This document shows positions 1-9,080 of a stretch of DNA of 64,000 nucleotides, piece by piece. The notes beneath the pieces are model-generated. The model worked only from the letters and a program-made list of their open reading frames with translations, was not told the origin of the DNA and did not search any database. The stretch spans positions 124,001-188,000 of the forward strand of contig JADJGB010000008.1 in NCBI GenBank assembly GCA_016708305.1. Reading direction: 5' to 3'. The position numbers and the translations under genes are program-made. Position 1 is the stretch's first letter. Each line of letters opens with the position of its first letter. Source of the stretch: Sphingobacteriales bacterium (lineage in GTDB: Bacteria; Bacteroidota; Bacteroidia; Chitinophagales; Chitinophagaceae).

Positions 1-1
1 G

Positions 2-370
2 GTAACCAAAACACAGGTGGGGCTGGGCAACCTGCCCAATGCCAAGAGCGACAGCATAAGCCTGGACAACAGCGACAGCCTGGCTACCAGCAAGGCGGTG
101 TATGACGGGGTACGAAGTATAAAAGGGGGTACAGCATCGGTAGCGGTGAACGCCTACGGCAAGGCTACCGTAACGGTAACGCACAACCTGGGCATGCCGG
201 CCTACAGAGTATTTGTAACCAATGCTTACCAGGGTGTAGGCGATGCTTATACACAAATGCTGCGGTGTGTGGTGTTTGACAAAACGAATAATGCCTTTAG
301 CATAAGAGTTAAAAGCGACTACAGCAGCAGTGTAACATTCCCTGTGGATTGGATTTTGATACCCGCATAA
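2..370 (+). CDS. Phage tail-fibre-like protein, 5' end outside window
   Basis: The frame enters from the left edge and stops at 370, leaving about 122 residues. It opens with the sequence VTKTQVGLGNLPNAKSD, a motif common in phage tail-fibre shaft modules, and it recurs almost identically in the next gene. The last 85 residues (SVAVNAYGKATVTVTHNLG onward) look like a beta-rich tip domain that could contact a host receptor; this is inference. The stop codon lies one base before the ATG of the next gene, so the two are probably co-transcribed. The true start and total length cannot be seen. Confidence 0.7.
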   Translation, partial: VTKTQVGLGNLPNAKSDSISLDNSDSLATSKAVYDGVRSIKGGTASVAVNAYGKATVTVTHNLGMPAYRVFVTNAYQGVGDAYTQMLRCVVFDKTNNAFSIRVKSDYSSSVTFPVDWILIPA

Positions 371-371
371 A

Positions 372-1172
372 ATGAATAAAATAATACTATATAACACAGG
401 CGTTTTGCTGGGGTTTCAAAAAGTGCCGGAGCGGATGCAGGACAGCTATACTCAAGCTATAGCGATGATGGTGAAAGCCATTGGCAACAATGTAATCATT
501 AGCGGATGTGTAGTAAGTGGCGGCGCCATTGGAAACGGGGTAGTGGTTATCAACAGTAAAATAATGCCTTTTGTGGGCGGCGCCCTCAAAACCGGCATAG
601 CCGAAACCGCCAGCAGCCAGAACGAAAGCTACCACACCGGAGGCCCCAAGCCACTGTATGTGGATGTATATGCCATACCCGATGATGCCGGAGAGCCACT
701 GACCAACTTTGTAAGGTTGAGTACTGCCAAAGCGCATTATGCACACAAGAGCAACCCGCACGAAGTAACCAAAGCACAGGTGGGGCTGGGCAACCTGCCC
801 AATGCCAAGAGCGACAGCATAAGCCTGGACAGCAGCGACAACCTGGCCACCGGCAAGGCTGCCAAAGAAGTGGTGAGCCATCTGCTGGATAATGTGATAA
901 CCGGCAGCGTTTACATTGGCGACCCTGAACCTGAAGGTATAGACGGCACAGATAATTACTGGGTGATAACACATAACATAGGGCATACCAACTATGTGGT
1001 AGCGCTGTCTTACTCTACGGGTAAGCTGGGTGCAGAAACCGATGGCGAGACAGACATTCTGCTGAGACTGAGCGACAGAGGTACCAATACAATGACGGTG
1101 CATGTGCATGAGCTAGATGATAGCGACATTAAAGATATTACACTACATTATTTTATATTAAAACTTAGTTAA
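372..1172 (+). CDS. Phage tail-fibre-like protein
   Basis: A 266-residue protein. Residues about 1–115 resemble the N-terminal part of phage tail or baseplate-attached fibres. Residues 120–160 carry HKSNPHEVTKAQVGLGNLPN, a tail-fibre module signature shared with the preceding gene. The C-terminal 90 residues form a different, histidine-containing beta-rich domain (VITHNIGHTNYVVALSY). So this and the upstream gene share a shaft module but have different tips, as expected for fibres that diversify by module exchange. The TAA stop overlaps the ATG of the next gene by one base. No signal peptide or membrane segment is visible. Confidence 0.7.
   Translation: MNKIILYNTGVLLGFQKVPERMQDSYTQAIAMMVKAIGNNVIISGCVVSGGAIGNGVVVINSKIMPFVGGALKTGIAETASSQNESYHTGGPKPLYVDVYAIPDDAGEPLTNFVRLSTAKAHYAHKSNPHEVTKAQVGLGNLPNAKSDSISLDSSDNLATGKAAKEVVSHLLDNVITGSVYIGDPEPEGIDGTDNYWVITHNIGHTNYVVALSYSTGKLGAETDGETDILLRLSDRGTNTMTVHVHELDDSDIKDITLHYFILKLS
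765..867 (+). repeat. Direct repeat within tail-fibre genes (second copy; first at 2–104)
   Basis: About 100 bases starting GTAACCAAA and covering the GLGNLPNAKSDSISLD coding segment are nearly identical at 2–104 and 765–867, in the same orientation and the same reading frame. Recombination between them would swap or delete one tip domain. Confidence 0.85.
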
Positions 1173-1818
1173 TGGCAATAAGAGATACGAATAGCCTTAA
1201 AATGGCGTTTGAAACAGGCAAAAAACCACAGCAGCAGGACTTCCATGACCTGATAGACAGTGCGGTGGTGGCCAATAATGGGGTAACACCCTTAGCCCCC
1301 GTCGATACGATGGCGGCGCCTAATGGCAGCAAACGATATGTGGCCACTGTAGCAGGCACGTACAGCAACCTGAAAAAGGCAGACGGCAGCGCGGCGCCAT
1401 CTATTAGTGTGAGTGGCGAGGAGCTGGCCGCCAACATTGTGTATCTTATATACACGGCAGGCAGCAATAGCTGGAGCAAGGTGATGCAAAATATAACTGC
1501 AGGACCTGCAGGCCCACAAGGCCCTACTGGCCCTAGTTACCATGTTGACGTTACTACTGGTTCTGCGGTTGAGTTTACTGGAGAAAAGATTATGGGACTA
1601 TAGCATCACCAGTAAGTGGCAATATAACACAATCTTTGACAGGTGCATTAATAGGAGTGTGTATAACAATTATTCATCAAGCAGCAAGTGAGCCTGCTTA
1701 TCCTGCATCATGGAAGAAGTTATCAGGGGGGTATAATCCAGGAGGAATTAACTATATAGTTGCAAGATATTATGACAGCTCCAATATCCGTTATGTAATT
1801 CAAAATGAGCCTTCATGA
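1172..1818 (+). CDS. Collagen-like phage tail protein, single frameshift near 1585
   Basis: Starts at the ATG that overlaps the previous stop. The N-terminal 110 residues (MAIRDTNSLKMAFETGKKPQ onward) precede a short collagen-like Gly-X-Y run, GPAGPQGPTGPS, typical of phage fibre shafts. The first frame stops at 1603, but shifting one base at the A-run 1584–1587 opens a frame reading DYGTIASPVSGNITQSLTG that continues to the stop at 1818. A missing A in the run would explain this; the intact product would be about 215 residues. The final bases overlap the start of the next gene, as expected for a compact phage operon. A real mutation cannot be excluded. Confidence 0.65.
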
Positions 1819-2537
1819 GTATAAAAAGATTCATAGACACTATACCTGGTGATTTTTATAGATACCCATTTTCGCCTGACATATCAAAAATGACACCTGT
1901 ATCAGGGGAATATGGAGGATGGTATTATGGGCATATAAGGTGGTTTTATAACAAGTATGGTGGGTATGTTTACGCCCGTTCAAGTACCATTAATTATACT
2001 GTCGGAATATATTGGGATACAACCTGTCAATTTAAGATAGTAGATGAAGATGATAATGTCATAATTAATACAACATTATCACGAACAGATACAGGTAATT
2101 ACACAAAGGCTGGGTATGGCGAACATACGTTTTTTGACGGAAGTTTTTCGGCAACAATAGGCAAAAAATATTATATCTATAACATAGATGCTTTTGTGCT
2201 TAGGGATACAAGCGGTATTTTATTGAACGGTAATATTGGCCATGACTTTGACCGTTACAGATATCCAATCAAATATATATATGTCCCTACTGGGTGTAAT
2301 GAGGTAGTAGTCTATTATTCAGCAACTGCTAAAATCTATTATCAAAAATATGGACACCCACACTGGAAAAATGATGGTATTGTACTTAAAAATTGGGATA
2401 ATAAATGGATTGAAAAATATTTAATTCCAGAAGCCGATCAGGGCTCTGTGTGGGCGTTTGAGTTCACCTCTTCAGATATTGATTTTAAAACATTACCAAA
2501 TATAGTGGCATTACAACCTTTTACTTATACAATTTAA
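1815..2537 (+). CDS. Hypothetical phage structural protein
   Basis: A 240-residue protein starting at the ATG that overlaps the preceding stop by four bases. It is rich in Tyr, Trp, Ile and Asn with no Cys cluster, signal peptide or membrane helix, and looks like an all-beta secretion-independent protein. Base composition is clearly more AT-rich than the tail-fibre genes upstream, suggesting a separately acquired module. Position between fibre genes and small lysis-type genes suggests a tail tip or receptor-binding part; I do not recognise the family. Confidence 0.55.
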   Translation: MSIKRFIDTIPGDFYRYPFSPDISKMTPVSGEYGGWYYGHIRWFYNKYGGYVYARSSTINYTVGIYWDTTCQFKIVDEDDNVIINTTLSRTDTGNYTKAGYGEHTFFDGSFSATIGKKYYIYNIDAFVLRDTSGILLNGNIGHDFDRYRYPIKYIYVPTGCNEVVVYYSATAKIYYQKYGHPHWKNDGIVLKNWDNKWIEKYLIPEADQGSVWAFEFTSSDIDFKTLPNIVALQPFTYTI

Positions 2538-2548
2538 AATAAAATAAC

Positions 2549-2941
2549 ATGGCAACATTAACATTAACATTAAATGAAAAAGCAGAATTACTTAACAGTA
2601 TTAAATTTCAAAACAGGATAAATATGGCGGCTGCTAAAACCGCTAAATATTGGTTAGATTATGCAACTGATACTATTGCAAAATATAATGTAGCAGTTAA
2701 AAAAAGAAAAATATTTGCAAGACAAATTATAAAGCAGGGAATTACACAAGAATATATTAAGCAATTTCTATTAAAATATAATCCTTCTGAGCCTATTTTG
2801 GAAAATGACGGACATCCTTTTGATGCCGAATGCAATCAATTGGTAGATAGTGTACTTACAGATAGTTCGGCAAGTGCAGAGGTGTTTGATTTAATGGCAG
2901 GGGTAGTAGTGGGGGATGATATGAAGGCAGTGGAGTTATAA
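2549..2941 (+). CDS. Hypothetical small phage protein
   Basis: A 130-residue protein, mostly helical and Lys/Ala-rich in its first 80 residues (KTAKYWLDYATDTIAKYNVA) with an acidic C-terminus ending VVVGDDMKAVEL. It sits 11 bases after the preceding gene and 13 bases before the next, in the same direction, so it belongs to the prophage operon. AT-rich like its upstream neighbour. No recognised domain; it might be a fibre chaperone or assembly factor by position only. Confidence 0.5.
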   Translation: MATLTLTLNEKAELLNSIKFQNRINMAAAKTAKYWLDYATDTIAKYNVAVKKRKIFARQIIKQGITQEYIKQFLLKYNPSEPILENDGHPFDAECNQLVDSVLTDSSASAEVFDLMAGVVVGDDMKAVEL

Positions 2942-2954
2942 CATTATCGTTAAG

Positions 2955-3389
2955 ATGAATGAGGTGTTACAGTTTTTGGCAGATAATGCGTTTATGACAA
3001 TGTTGTTTACCAACATTGTGCAGGCGGTGGGGTGGTTTTTTGCATTTAAAAAACGGCGGATTGAAAACGACAGTGGGGAGGCTTCTGCCCTTGACAGCAT
3101 ACGGGAGCTTAATAACAAGATAGCTCTTGACCTCAAAGAGAGGTACGATGAACAAAGCAAGCGTATAGAGGAATTGGAGGTGCGGGAGCGAGAAGCGATA
3201 AAGCAAATGGGCGTACTTAATGGGCAAATGACCGTGCTGGCGCAGCAAAACCAGAGCGACAAAGAGTTAATCCAAAAGCTGAACAGCAAAATAACTGCTT
3301 ATAAAAGCGAAATAGCCGGATGGCAAGCAAAATTTGAAACGCTTAAAAAGCGATTTGACCAATATTTAAACGGGAAACATGAAAAGTAA
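2955..3389 (+). CDS. Membrane-anchored coiled-coil phage protein
   Basis: A 144-residue protein with one N-terminal membrane helix (about residues 12–30, AFMTMLFTNIVQAVGWFFAF) followed by basic residues (KKRR) and then a long predicted coiled coil (about 45–135, rich in Glu, Lys, Gln with heptad leucines/isoleucines). Its end overlaps the start of the next gene. Such proteins often sit beside the lysis genes of Bacteroidota prophages; a holin-like or anchoring function is possible but unproven. No enzymatic motif is present. Confidence 0.55.
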   Translation: MNEVLQFLADNAFMTMLFTNIVQAVGWFFAFKKRRIENDSGEASALDSIRELNNKIALDLKERYDEQSKRIEELEVREREAIKQMGVLNGQMTVLAQQNQSDKELIQKLNSKITAYKSEIAGWQAKFETLKKRFDQYLNGKHEK

Positions 3390-4068
3390 AGTGATAATAA
3401 TATTAGGATTAGCGGCACTGATAGCCATGATAGCCATGAAGGTGCGAAGCTGCAACGATGATGTGGCTGCCACCTACTGGAAGGGAAGGTACGACACGGC
3501 AATGTCCGAGCTGACTGTATATAAGAATCGAGACGGTCAGCTGGTGGCAGAGCAACGGACTGCCCAGTTTGTGGATGATAAAGCGCTGAAAGCAGCATCG
3601 GCAAAGGTGTTTAATTTTAAAAAGAGGGATGAAAAGAAAGTGAAGAGGGTAACAGCGTTTGTGCAGGTGGAGCAACAGGTGGTGTTAACCGACACCGTCC
3701 CTATTAGTAGTGAGAGCAATGAAGTGGTAGTAGCCGACAGCAGCCGGGCAGATGGGTGGTTGGCTGTGCCTGCTGAGTTTGGTAAGCGTGATAGCAGTTA
3801 TAGCATCGACCTGCGGGTAATGAAGGATTATGTGGTTATAGACAGTATGGTGATATTTAACACCATCAGTATGAGGATGGCGGACAAAAAAGAGGGTTTC
3901 TTTACACCAAGAGTGAGTGTGATACAGGCTGTTAATTCCAAAAGGTTTGTATCTATATCCGGAATTCAAAGTATGACAATACGTCATAAACAAACCCAGT
4001 GGAGTAAGTGGATTAAGCCAGCATTATTCGCCGTGGCCGGCTATGCAGCAGGTAGGGTTGGGAGGTGA
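3379..4068 (+). CDS. Membrane-anchored phage protein, spanin-like layout
   Basis: A 229-residue protein with an N-terminal membrane helix (residues 3–21, KVIIILGLAALIAMIAMKV), a periplasm-facing middle region with a helical segment (30–80), and a hydrophobic C-terminal segment (WIKPALFAVAGYAAGRVGR). It overlaps the previous gene by 11 bases. The layout of an N-terminal anchor plus coiled-coil stalk resembles inner-membrane spanins, but the family is not recognised. It is the last phage gene; 100 bases later the region is cut by an IS110 fragment, so the distal prophage genes are missing. Confidence 0.55.
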   Translation: MKSKVIIILGLAALIAMIAMKVRSCNDDVAATYWKGRYDTAMSELTVYKNRDGQLVAEQRTAQFVDDKALKAASAKVFNFKKRDEKKVKRVTAFVQVEQQVVLTDTVPISSESNEVVVADSSRADGWLAVPAEFGKRDSSYSIDLRVMKDYVVIDSMVIFNTISMRMADKKEGFFTPRVSVIQAVNSKRFVSISGIQSMTIRHKQTQWSKWIKPALFAVAGYAAGRVGR

Positions 4069-4167
4069 GAAGTTTCTTTTTTTTCTTAAGATTTAGGGTT
4101 TAAGATTATTTTTAAAAATAGGACAGAATGATTGAAATTTGTATGACGGTTTGACTGGGCGATTATA

Positions 4168-4868
4168 GATTTGCTTATCACATTCAGCAATTTTCTTTTG
4201 ATAAAACTGATAGGATTCAAGTTCTTGTTTTAGTCCGAAAAGATAATCTTCACGATTGTTTCCTTTCAATGCTTTGGCTATCTCCTCCTTTGATTTTCTG
4301 CAATTTCCGTGACGGTGTTCGGAGAGTTTTTCGGGATCGAGGTTGCCTTTGCAGATGTCAGTAATGATGGCCATTCCGGTAAGTCCGCAAATTTCATTGA
4401 CCACTACGTCTAAGCGGAAGTTGAGTATTTTCAAGTACTTCTGCATTTTGTGCGATGCTTCTGCGGCAAGGGTAAGCATATTTTGTCTTTGACGGCAATA
4501 GGTTCTTAATTTTTCGGTAGTTTCATCGGGCAGAAAACTACTTGTCAATAGTCCGATGCTGTGCAGTTTTTGTATCCACCTTGCATCTTTCACATCCGTC
4601 TTTTTACCCTTGATGTTTTTAGTAAATTTTCCATTGGCAAGGGTAACTTCAATGCCGTGTTTGATAAGTTCCACATACAGGTTTTGCCAATAATTTCTGT
4701 GCTTTCCATTGCTACGAAGGTAACGTGGCATTCTTTCAGATGCAGACAAATGTCTGTCAAATCATCTGCATACACACCAAATTCTTTTACATCCGAGAGT
4801 TCTTGTCCTACGGCCACGAAGTGGTTACGGCTGCCAATATCAATACACGCACAATGTGGATTGATAAT
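4168..4868 (-). pseudogene. IS110-family transposase, N-terminal part (copy 1, truncated)
   Basis: Reading leftward from 4868, the frame gives CIDIGSRNHFVAVGQELSD, the DEDD-type N-terminal domain of IS110 transposases (first catalytic Asp in CIDIG). Near 4697 one G is missing relative to the second copy at 18604–19779 (CACAGAAATT here, CACAGGAAATT there), which breaks the frame; the rest (NYWQNLYVELIKHGIEVTLA) continues to about 4168, where similarity to copy 2 stops abruptly after the codons for CDKQI. The C-terminal Transposase_20 domain is absent. The two copies share about 530 bp in inverted orientation. Confidence 0.85.
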
Positions 4869-4957
4869 TCATTTTTACATTTTTCTTTTTAATGATTAAA
4901 AAAATGGCTCAAAGAGAATGTATATTTGTACTGTAAATTATTCTGAACGGGGTTCCG

Positions 4958-4976
4958 CCAAAGGCGGACCACCACT
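4958..4976. repeat. Short palindrome, TCCGCC-AAA-GGCGGA
   Basis: A perfect 6-bp stem with a 3-base loop, TCCGCCAAAGGCGGA, in the otherwise geneless stretch 4870–5166. That stretch holds the presumed outer flank of the IS110 fragment and nothing else I can recognise. Confidence 0.5.
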
Positions 4977-5166
4977 GAATTTATCACCAAGCTCCGACCG
5001 AGAATCGAGCTTTTACATTCCAACCAGAATGACGCACGGGCTATGATGCACCAATGCCTAAAAGGGTCTTGCAATGAGCCGTGATAAAATTAAGGATTGT
5101 TTTACTCGCTTTTACGTCCGTTAGCACGAGAATTTATTTTCTTGCGGAAAAATGGGGAATGAGTGA

Positions 5167-5300
5167 GTGCTAACGTTTTGGGGCTTGGCGTAGTGGCGGA
5201 ATTTATATTCGTCCGACCGGAACCGCTGCCCGCTTTTTGATAAAGTTAAATATTAAGAACTAAAACTGGGCTTTATTCGTTAAGCCCCGAACCACAGCAC
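5167..5300. repeat. Long imperfect inverted repeat (cassette-border-like)
   Basis: Left arm GTGCTAACGTTTTGGGGCTT at 5167–5186 pairs with the complement of 5282–5300 (AAGCCCC followed by GAACCACAGCAC): GTGCT and GGGGCTT match on both arms. The roughly 134-bp span is longer than an ordinary terminator and has no U-run. It lies between the IS110 fragment and the 5' end of the first IS91-like element. Similar structures are found near other accessory genes of the island. Function unknown; compare 11655–11826. Confidence 0.5.
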
Positions 5301-5434
5301 AATAGAATTACTGATGCTGATTGCTCCAATGTCGAGCCCCGCTTTTGGCAATACCTTGTTCAAGCAACACCTACGCTGAGTCTGTTCTCCGCGAATGTTT
5401 ATCATCTTTACTTTTCATCAAATATATAATAAAA

Positions 5435-6338
5435 ATGAAAGGTAATGAAATTTCTGTGAAAGAACTCAGGACAGATGCAGTAGAATGGTTGCAAAAACTA
5501 CATCAGACTTTAACGGTGAAAGAATACGGGAAAGGTACGATTCGTAACTACAGCCAGGAGATGAAGCTTCTGTTCAAGTACTACAACCACAAAACGGTGG
5601 CAGACATCCGCCAGGCAGATATTGAGCAGTATCTGCAGTACATCAAAGAAGTGCATAAAATAGGCAGGGCTAAAGGCCGCAGTGTGGCACAGACCTGCAG
5701 TTTCTTTTCAAAGGGCAATGCCTTCGGCGTATATTGTACCCTCCAATCTGTATCCGCGCAAGCAGTTTATACTTCCCAATATTATGAGTGAAGACGAAGT
5801 GGTCAGGCTGTTTGCAGCGCCATTAACCCTAAAAGAATACTGTGTGATAGGATTGCTTTATGGTTGCGGGCTGCGCATCAGCGAAGTAAGTAATCTTCGG
5901 ATAAAAGATATTGAGAGCGATAACAAGCGCATCAAAGTATATCAGGGCAAAGGCGGCAAAGACCGCTACACACTGCTACCTGAGCATCTGCTATTAAAAC
6001 TCCGAGAACTGTATATAGAAGAAGGCCGCCCCAAAGAGTTTCTGTTCACCGGCAAACAAACCAAACGGGCATTACATCTGCGAAGCACACAAGTGATTGT
6101 AAACAGCGCCAAGGCCAAAGCAGGGTATAAAGACAAGCCCTTTACGGCACATACGCTGCGCCACAGTTTCGCCACGCACATGCTCAACTGCGGCAACAAC
6201 ATCCACGTCATCAAAACCCTGCTGGGACATAGTAAAATAGAAACCACCATGGTATATCTTCACTTGCAGCAACATACGCAGGCAGGCATACAATCACCTT
6301 TGGAGACAGTGGTGTATGGAACAGCAGCCACTCGTTGA
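5435..6338 (+). pseudogene. Tyrosine recombinase of IS91-like element A, frameshifted
   Basis: Start ATG at 5435. The N-terminal SAM-like core-binding domain (TVKEYGKGTIRNYSQEMKLL) is in one frame to about 5715; the catalytic domain continues in another frame from there to 6338. The catalytic part carries the expected residues: Arg in YGCGLRISEVSNLR, the HTLRHSFATH box, the GHSKIETT box and the nucleophile Tyr in MVYLHL. Its stop lies 20 bases downstream of the ATG of the transposase gene, so the two genes overlap as in element B. The family (XerC/D-like recombinases in IS91-like elements) is clear; its role in transposition is inferred from the conserved pairing. Confidence 0.8.
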
Positions 6339-7576
6339 AATCCGGCAGCTGTTGCAAAGCAAAATCTTTGCCCATCCGGAAGTTAAAACCTTTAATAGCT
6401 ACAGCCAGGCTGTGTTGAGTAAACTAAGCCGCTGCCATACATCAGGCATTGGGGTGCATCAGTATCGTTGCAGCAACGAGGGTTGCAGCCATGTACATTA
6501 TCAGTATCATAGCTGTGGCAACCGGCATTGCCCAAACTGTGGTGGCACTAAGCGGGAACAATGCCTGCCCGACTGGTCATTCAGGCGGGGATCGAAGACC
6601 GCATGGGGGAACTATTGCCCACTACTTATTTTCATATCGTATTTACTTTACCACAGGAGTTAAGATCACTTTGCATGGGCAATAGAAAACGGATGTTTGG
6701 GTTATTGTTCAAATCGGCGCAGCACACGTTGCTTACGCTGGCCAAAGATGACAGGTATATCGGCGCCGTACCGGGTATTGTAAGCATCTTGCATACCAAT
6801 GGGCAAGACCTCAACTTTCACCCGCACGTACACAATATCGTCAGTGGTGGCGGCATTAGTAAGGATGGTAAATGAATCAAAGAAAAGCGTAGCAACGGAA
6901 AGTTTTTATTTCCACGCAGGGCAATGGAAAAAATGTACAAAGGATATTTTTTATCGCAGCTCAGAAAATATATAACCACAAGTGAGTTGAAATATGAAGA
7001 CAAGGCAGCATTGCAAAATATACTTTCCACCGTAGGCAAAAAGAAATGGAATGTGTATGCTAAAGCGCCATTTGGCGGCCCGGCACAGATAGTGGAATAC
7101 CTAGGGCGCTACACCCACAAGGTCGCCATCACTGCACATCGTATCATAAGTATCGATGGCAACAATATCAGTTTTCGGTACAAAGATTATCAGGATGCCC
7201 GCCTGAATTACAAAGTCGGGCAGGACAACAAGCAGAAAGTAATGACCCTTGGCCATGCCGAGTTTTTAAGACGTTTTGAGCAGCATATTCTGCCCAAGGG
7301 TTTTGTAAAAATCCGCCATGCGGGTTATTTGCACAGCAAGGATAAGATGAAGCGGATAGCTGAGGTGTGCAAACAATTGCAACTGCCTAAGCCCATGCCC
7401 GGGTAGCCATACCCGCCACCGTAAGACTGCAGCTACAGACGGGGAAAGACGTAACGGTATGCCCGGTATGCGGCAAGGGGAAACTGCAATTGGTACGCAC
7501 CATGATATATCATAATGGCAGTTTGGTAGATATTAACGAACTGCGCAACCGAGCTCGCCAAGGATTAAAAAAATGA
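6316..7576 (+). pseudogene. IS91-family HUH transposase of element A, disrupted
   Basis: Begins MEQQPLVEIRQLLQSKI with the zinc-finger domain (HQYRCSNEGC, CGNRHCPNCGG) and continues with IFTLPQEL-type and HPHVHNIVSGGG (the HUH metal-binding motif), then LGRYTHKVAI and a C-terminal CPVCGKGKL finger. Three lesions separate the parts: a 26-bp palindrome inserted at 6564–6589, a TGA at 6873–6875 where related proteins have Trp, and a frameshift near 7403. Removing the palindrome restores KREQWIEDRMGELLP exactly, proving the insertion. The gene encodes rolling-circle replicative transposition in intact relatives; this copy is dead. Confidence 0.85.
6564..6589. repeat. 26-bp palindromic insertion in a transposase gene
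   Basis: CCTGCCCGACTGG, then a 3–4 base centre, then a near-complementary arm ending TCAGGCGGG. Deleting precisely these 26 bases joins CAATG to GATCGAAG and restores the transposase frame. A second family member of 28 bp, in opposite orientation, sits in the IS66 tnpC gene at 17920–17947. Confidence 0.85.
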
Positions 7577-7789
7577 GGGTTGATGAGTAACGAAAATACA
7601 AATACAAAATGAACAAAGTGCCTGAAAACAAGAGGAGTTTTAGTGTAGGGGATTTTATGTCATTGCGGGTAATGTTATTAAAACTCCGGATGAAACACTT
7701 TCAAAGAATCTTCATTCCAGTCATCAAAACGCTCAGAAAACCACCTAAGAGCAACACGAAGATACAACCATTGGCCGCTGTCGCAGAAA
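7577..7789 (+). other. 3' non-transposase region of IS91-like element A
   Basis: Sequence following the transposase that is also present, inverted, at 21985–22200 in the deletion derivative. It can be translated as MNKVPENKRSFSVGDFM and so on, but the reading frame reaches through the palindrome and hairpin and is not conserved in length between the two copies, so I regard it as the element's 3' structural region (origin side) rather than a gene. Confidence 0.5.
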
Positions 7790-7814
7790 GGTTCCTGAGC
7801 CTGCCGAAGGAACC
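7790..7814. repeat. 25-bp palindrome GGTTCC...GGAACC
   Basis: GGTTCCTGAGCCTGCCGAAG followed by GAACC; the outer seven bases are complementary (GGTTCCT/AGGAACC). A second copy is at 21960–21984 in the deletion derivative, where the centre differs by one base. Confidence 0.7.
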
Positions 7815-7823
7815 GGATTGCAA

Positions 7824-7853
7824 AAAGCCCCGGTCGTTTAAGATCGGGGCTTT
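7824..7853 (+). terminator. Hairpin near the 3' end of IS91-like element A
   Basis: AAAGCCCCGGTC at 7824–7835 pairs with GATCGGGGCTTT at 7842–7853 with a six-base loop, followed by CTTAGTT. It could stop transcription out of the element or be the structural hairpin of the IS91 3' (origin) end; a matching hairpin is at 21920–21955. Confidence 0.55.
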
Positions 7854-7923
7854 CTTAGTTTATTTTAACGCTCGATTATTGGGGGCTTTTTCAATCCGCT
7901 TAATGTTTGTGCAGTGTTTCGGG

Positions 7924-8996
7924 TTACTTTTTTTCAGCCAATACATACACGCTCCCTTTGCCTTTTCCAATCATTGTCAGCACTTGTTCATCTCGTAAAT
8001 ATTGTAGGTCTTTCTTCAAAGTACTTAATCCGATTTCTGGAAATTGTTTTGCCAAATCACTTACTTTGACAGGCTGATTACTTGTAATAAAATCTTTGAT
8101 TAACTTTTGTCTGTCGTTTAAGTAACCACCTTTGGATTTGAAAATATCATATTTCTGTTCCAATTTTTCGGTGAGTGTTTTCAAACTTTCCAAGAAAAAA
8201 ATTAACCACAAGTCTATACGCTCGTTGTCTGTTCCTCGATTTTTTTGTCCGTTCATTAAAGCCTCATAATAGGCTTTTTTGTTTTGTTCGATATGGTTTT
8301 CAAATGAGATATACTGAATAAAGGAATAGTCATTTTGTAACAAACAAAGCGTAGTTAGCAATCTTGAAAGTCTGCCGTTTCCGTCCTGAAATGGGTGTAT
8401 GCTCAAAAAATCGTAGATAAAACTACCAATAACAATGAGTTGATGAATGGTTTTTTGTTCCATAGTTTCTTTTGTCCATTCAACTAATTCCTGCATTTCT
8501 CCTGCTACCAATGCAGGTTCGGTTGTAGCAAAAATAGTTCGTTGTTCGCCTGTCGGATATGTTGCCACAACTTTGTTAGAAAGAAATTTGTAAGTCCCTC
8601 TGTGTCGTTCATCTTTATTGCTGTATTTAAGCAACATTTGGTGTAGTTGTTTGATGTAGCTTTCCGAAAGTTTAATGTCGGAATAATTGTCGTAAATCAA
8701 TTCTACAACTTCATAATAGCCAATGACTTCCTGCTCATCACGAGTTTTTAGTTTTGTGATTTTGACATCTTTCAAAAGTCCCTTTACTTCTTGGTCGGTA
8801 AGCGTTGCTCCTCAATCCTTGTGGAAGAACCGATACTTTCGATGGTGGCAATTTTCCGCAATTCTTTCAAATAACGATTTTCCTGCTTTTCGGCAATATC
8901 CCATTTACCTTTGAAGCCGTCAATGTAGCCAATGAGTTGTAAAATTCGTTGATTGATAACGAAATCAAAATTGAGCTTCTGAATGAATTTATCCAT
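7924..8996 (-). CDS. Fic-domain protein (class II-type inhibitory motif), one frameshift
   Basis: Reading leftward from the ATG at 8996, the N-terminal 70 residues end in IGSSTRIEEQ and stop; adding one G near 8810 changes this to SSTRIEGATLTDQEVKGLL and joins it to the main frame. The restored segment is the (S/T)xxxE(G/N) inhibitory helix that blocks ATP in class II Fic proteins. The main domain carries HPFQDGNGRLSRL (about residue 195), the canonical HPFxxGNGRxxR AMPylation loop, and ends in a winged-helix DNA-binding domain (VSDLAKQFPEIGLSTLKKDL). Fic enzymes transfer AMP to target proteins; the C-terminal HTH suggests autoregulation. Total about 355 residues, usual for this family. The frameshift is probably a sequencing error. 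Confidence 0.85.
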
Positions 8997-9076
8997 ATCT
9001 TATCTGTATTTTATCCAAAAAAGGATTGTACAAAGATATGAAATATCTATATCGTATCTATATTTTATCCAAAAAA
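8997..9076 (-). promoter_or_regulatory. Two 26-bp direct repeats upstream of fic gene, likely operators
   Basis: ATCNTATCTNTATTTTATCC plus six A's occurs at 8997–9022 and 9051–9076, 54 bp apart and immediately upstream of the Fic start codon. Because the Fic protein ends in a winged helix, these repeats are plausible binding sites for it; this is inference. Confidence 0.5.
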
Positions 9077-9080
9077 ACAG

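Larger units (their letters stand above)
5330..7904 (+). mobile_element. IS91-like element A (tyrosine recombinase + HUH transposase)
   Basis: Boundaries come from comparison with the deletion derivative at 21867–22455. Similarity starts near 5330 and the 3' end is AATCCGCTTAAT at 7893–7904, followed by GTTT; the derivative ends in the same bases followed by GTTG. IS91 elements place their 3' end beside a fixed tetranucleotide (CTTG or GTTC), so GTTK here fits that habit. The element carries a recombinase gene, an overlapping transposase gene, a 25-bp palindrome and a strong hairpin near the 3' end. Both genes are damaged, so this copy is probably not autonomous. Confidence 0.7.

Noticed and set aside
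387..1109. Long minus-strand frame opposite the tail-fibre gene
   Set aside because: It mirrors the GC-rich plus-strand gene, has unusual His/Cys-rich composition and no coding features.
1580..1603. Programmed -1 frameshift in the phage tail gene
   Set aside because: There is no X-XXY-YYZ slippery heptamer, and the same kind of missing base occurs in many unrelated genes, so a sequencing error is simpler.
7609..7998. Plus-strand coding frame MNKVPENKRSFSVGDFM in the IS91 3' region
   Set aside because: It runs through a palindrome and a hairpin, overlaps the fic gene end and is not conserved in length in the second copy.
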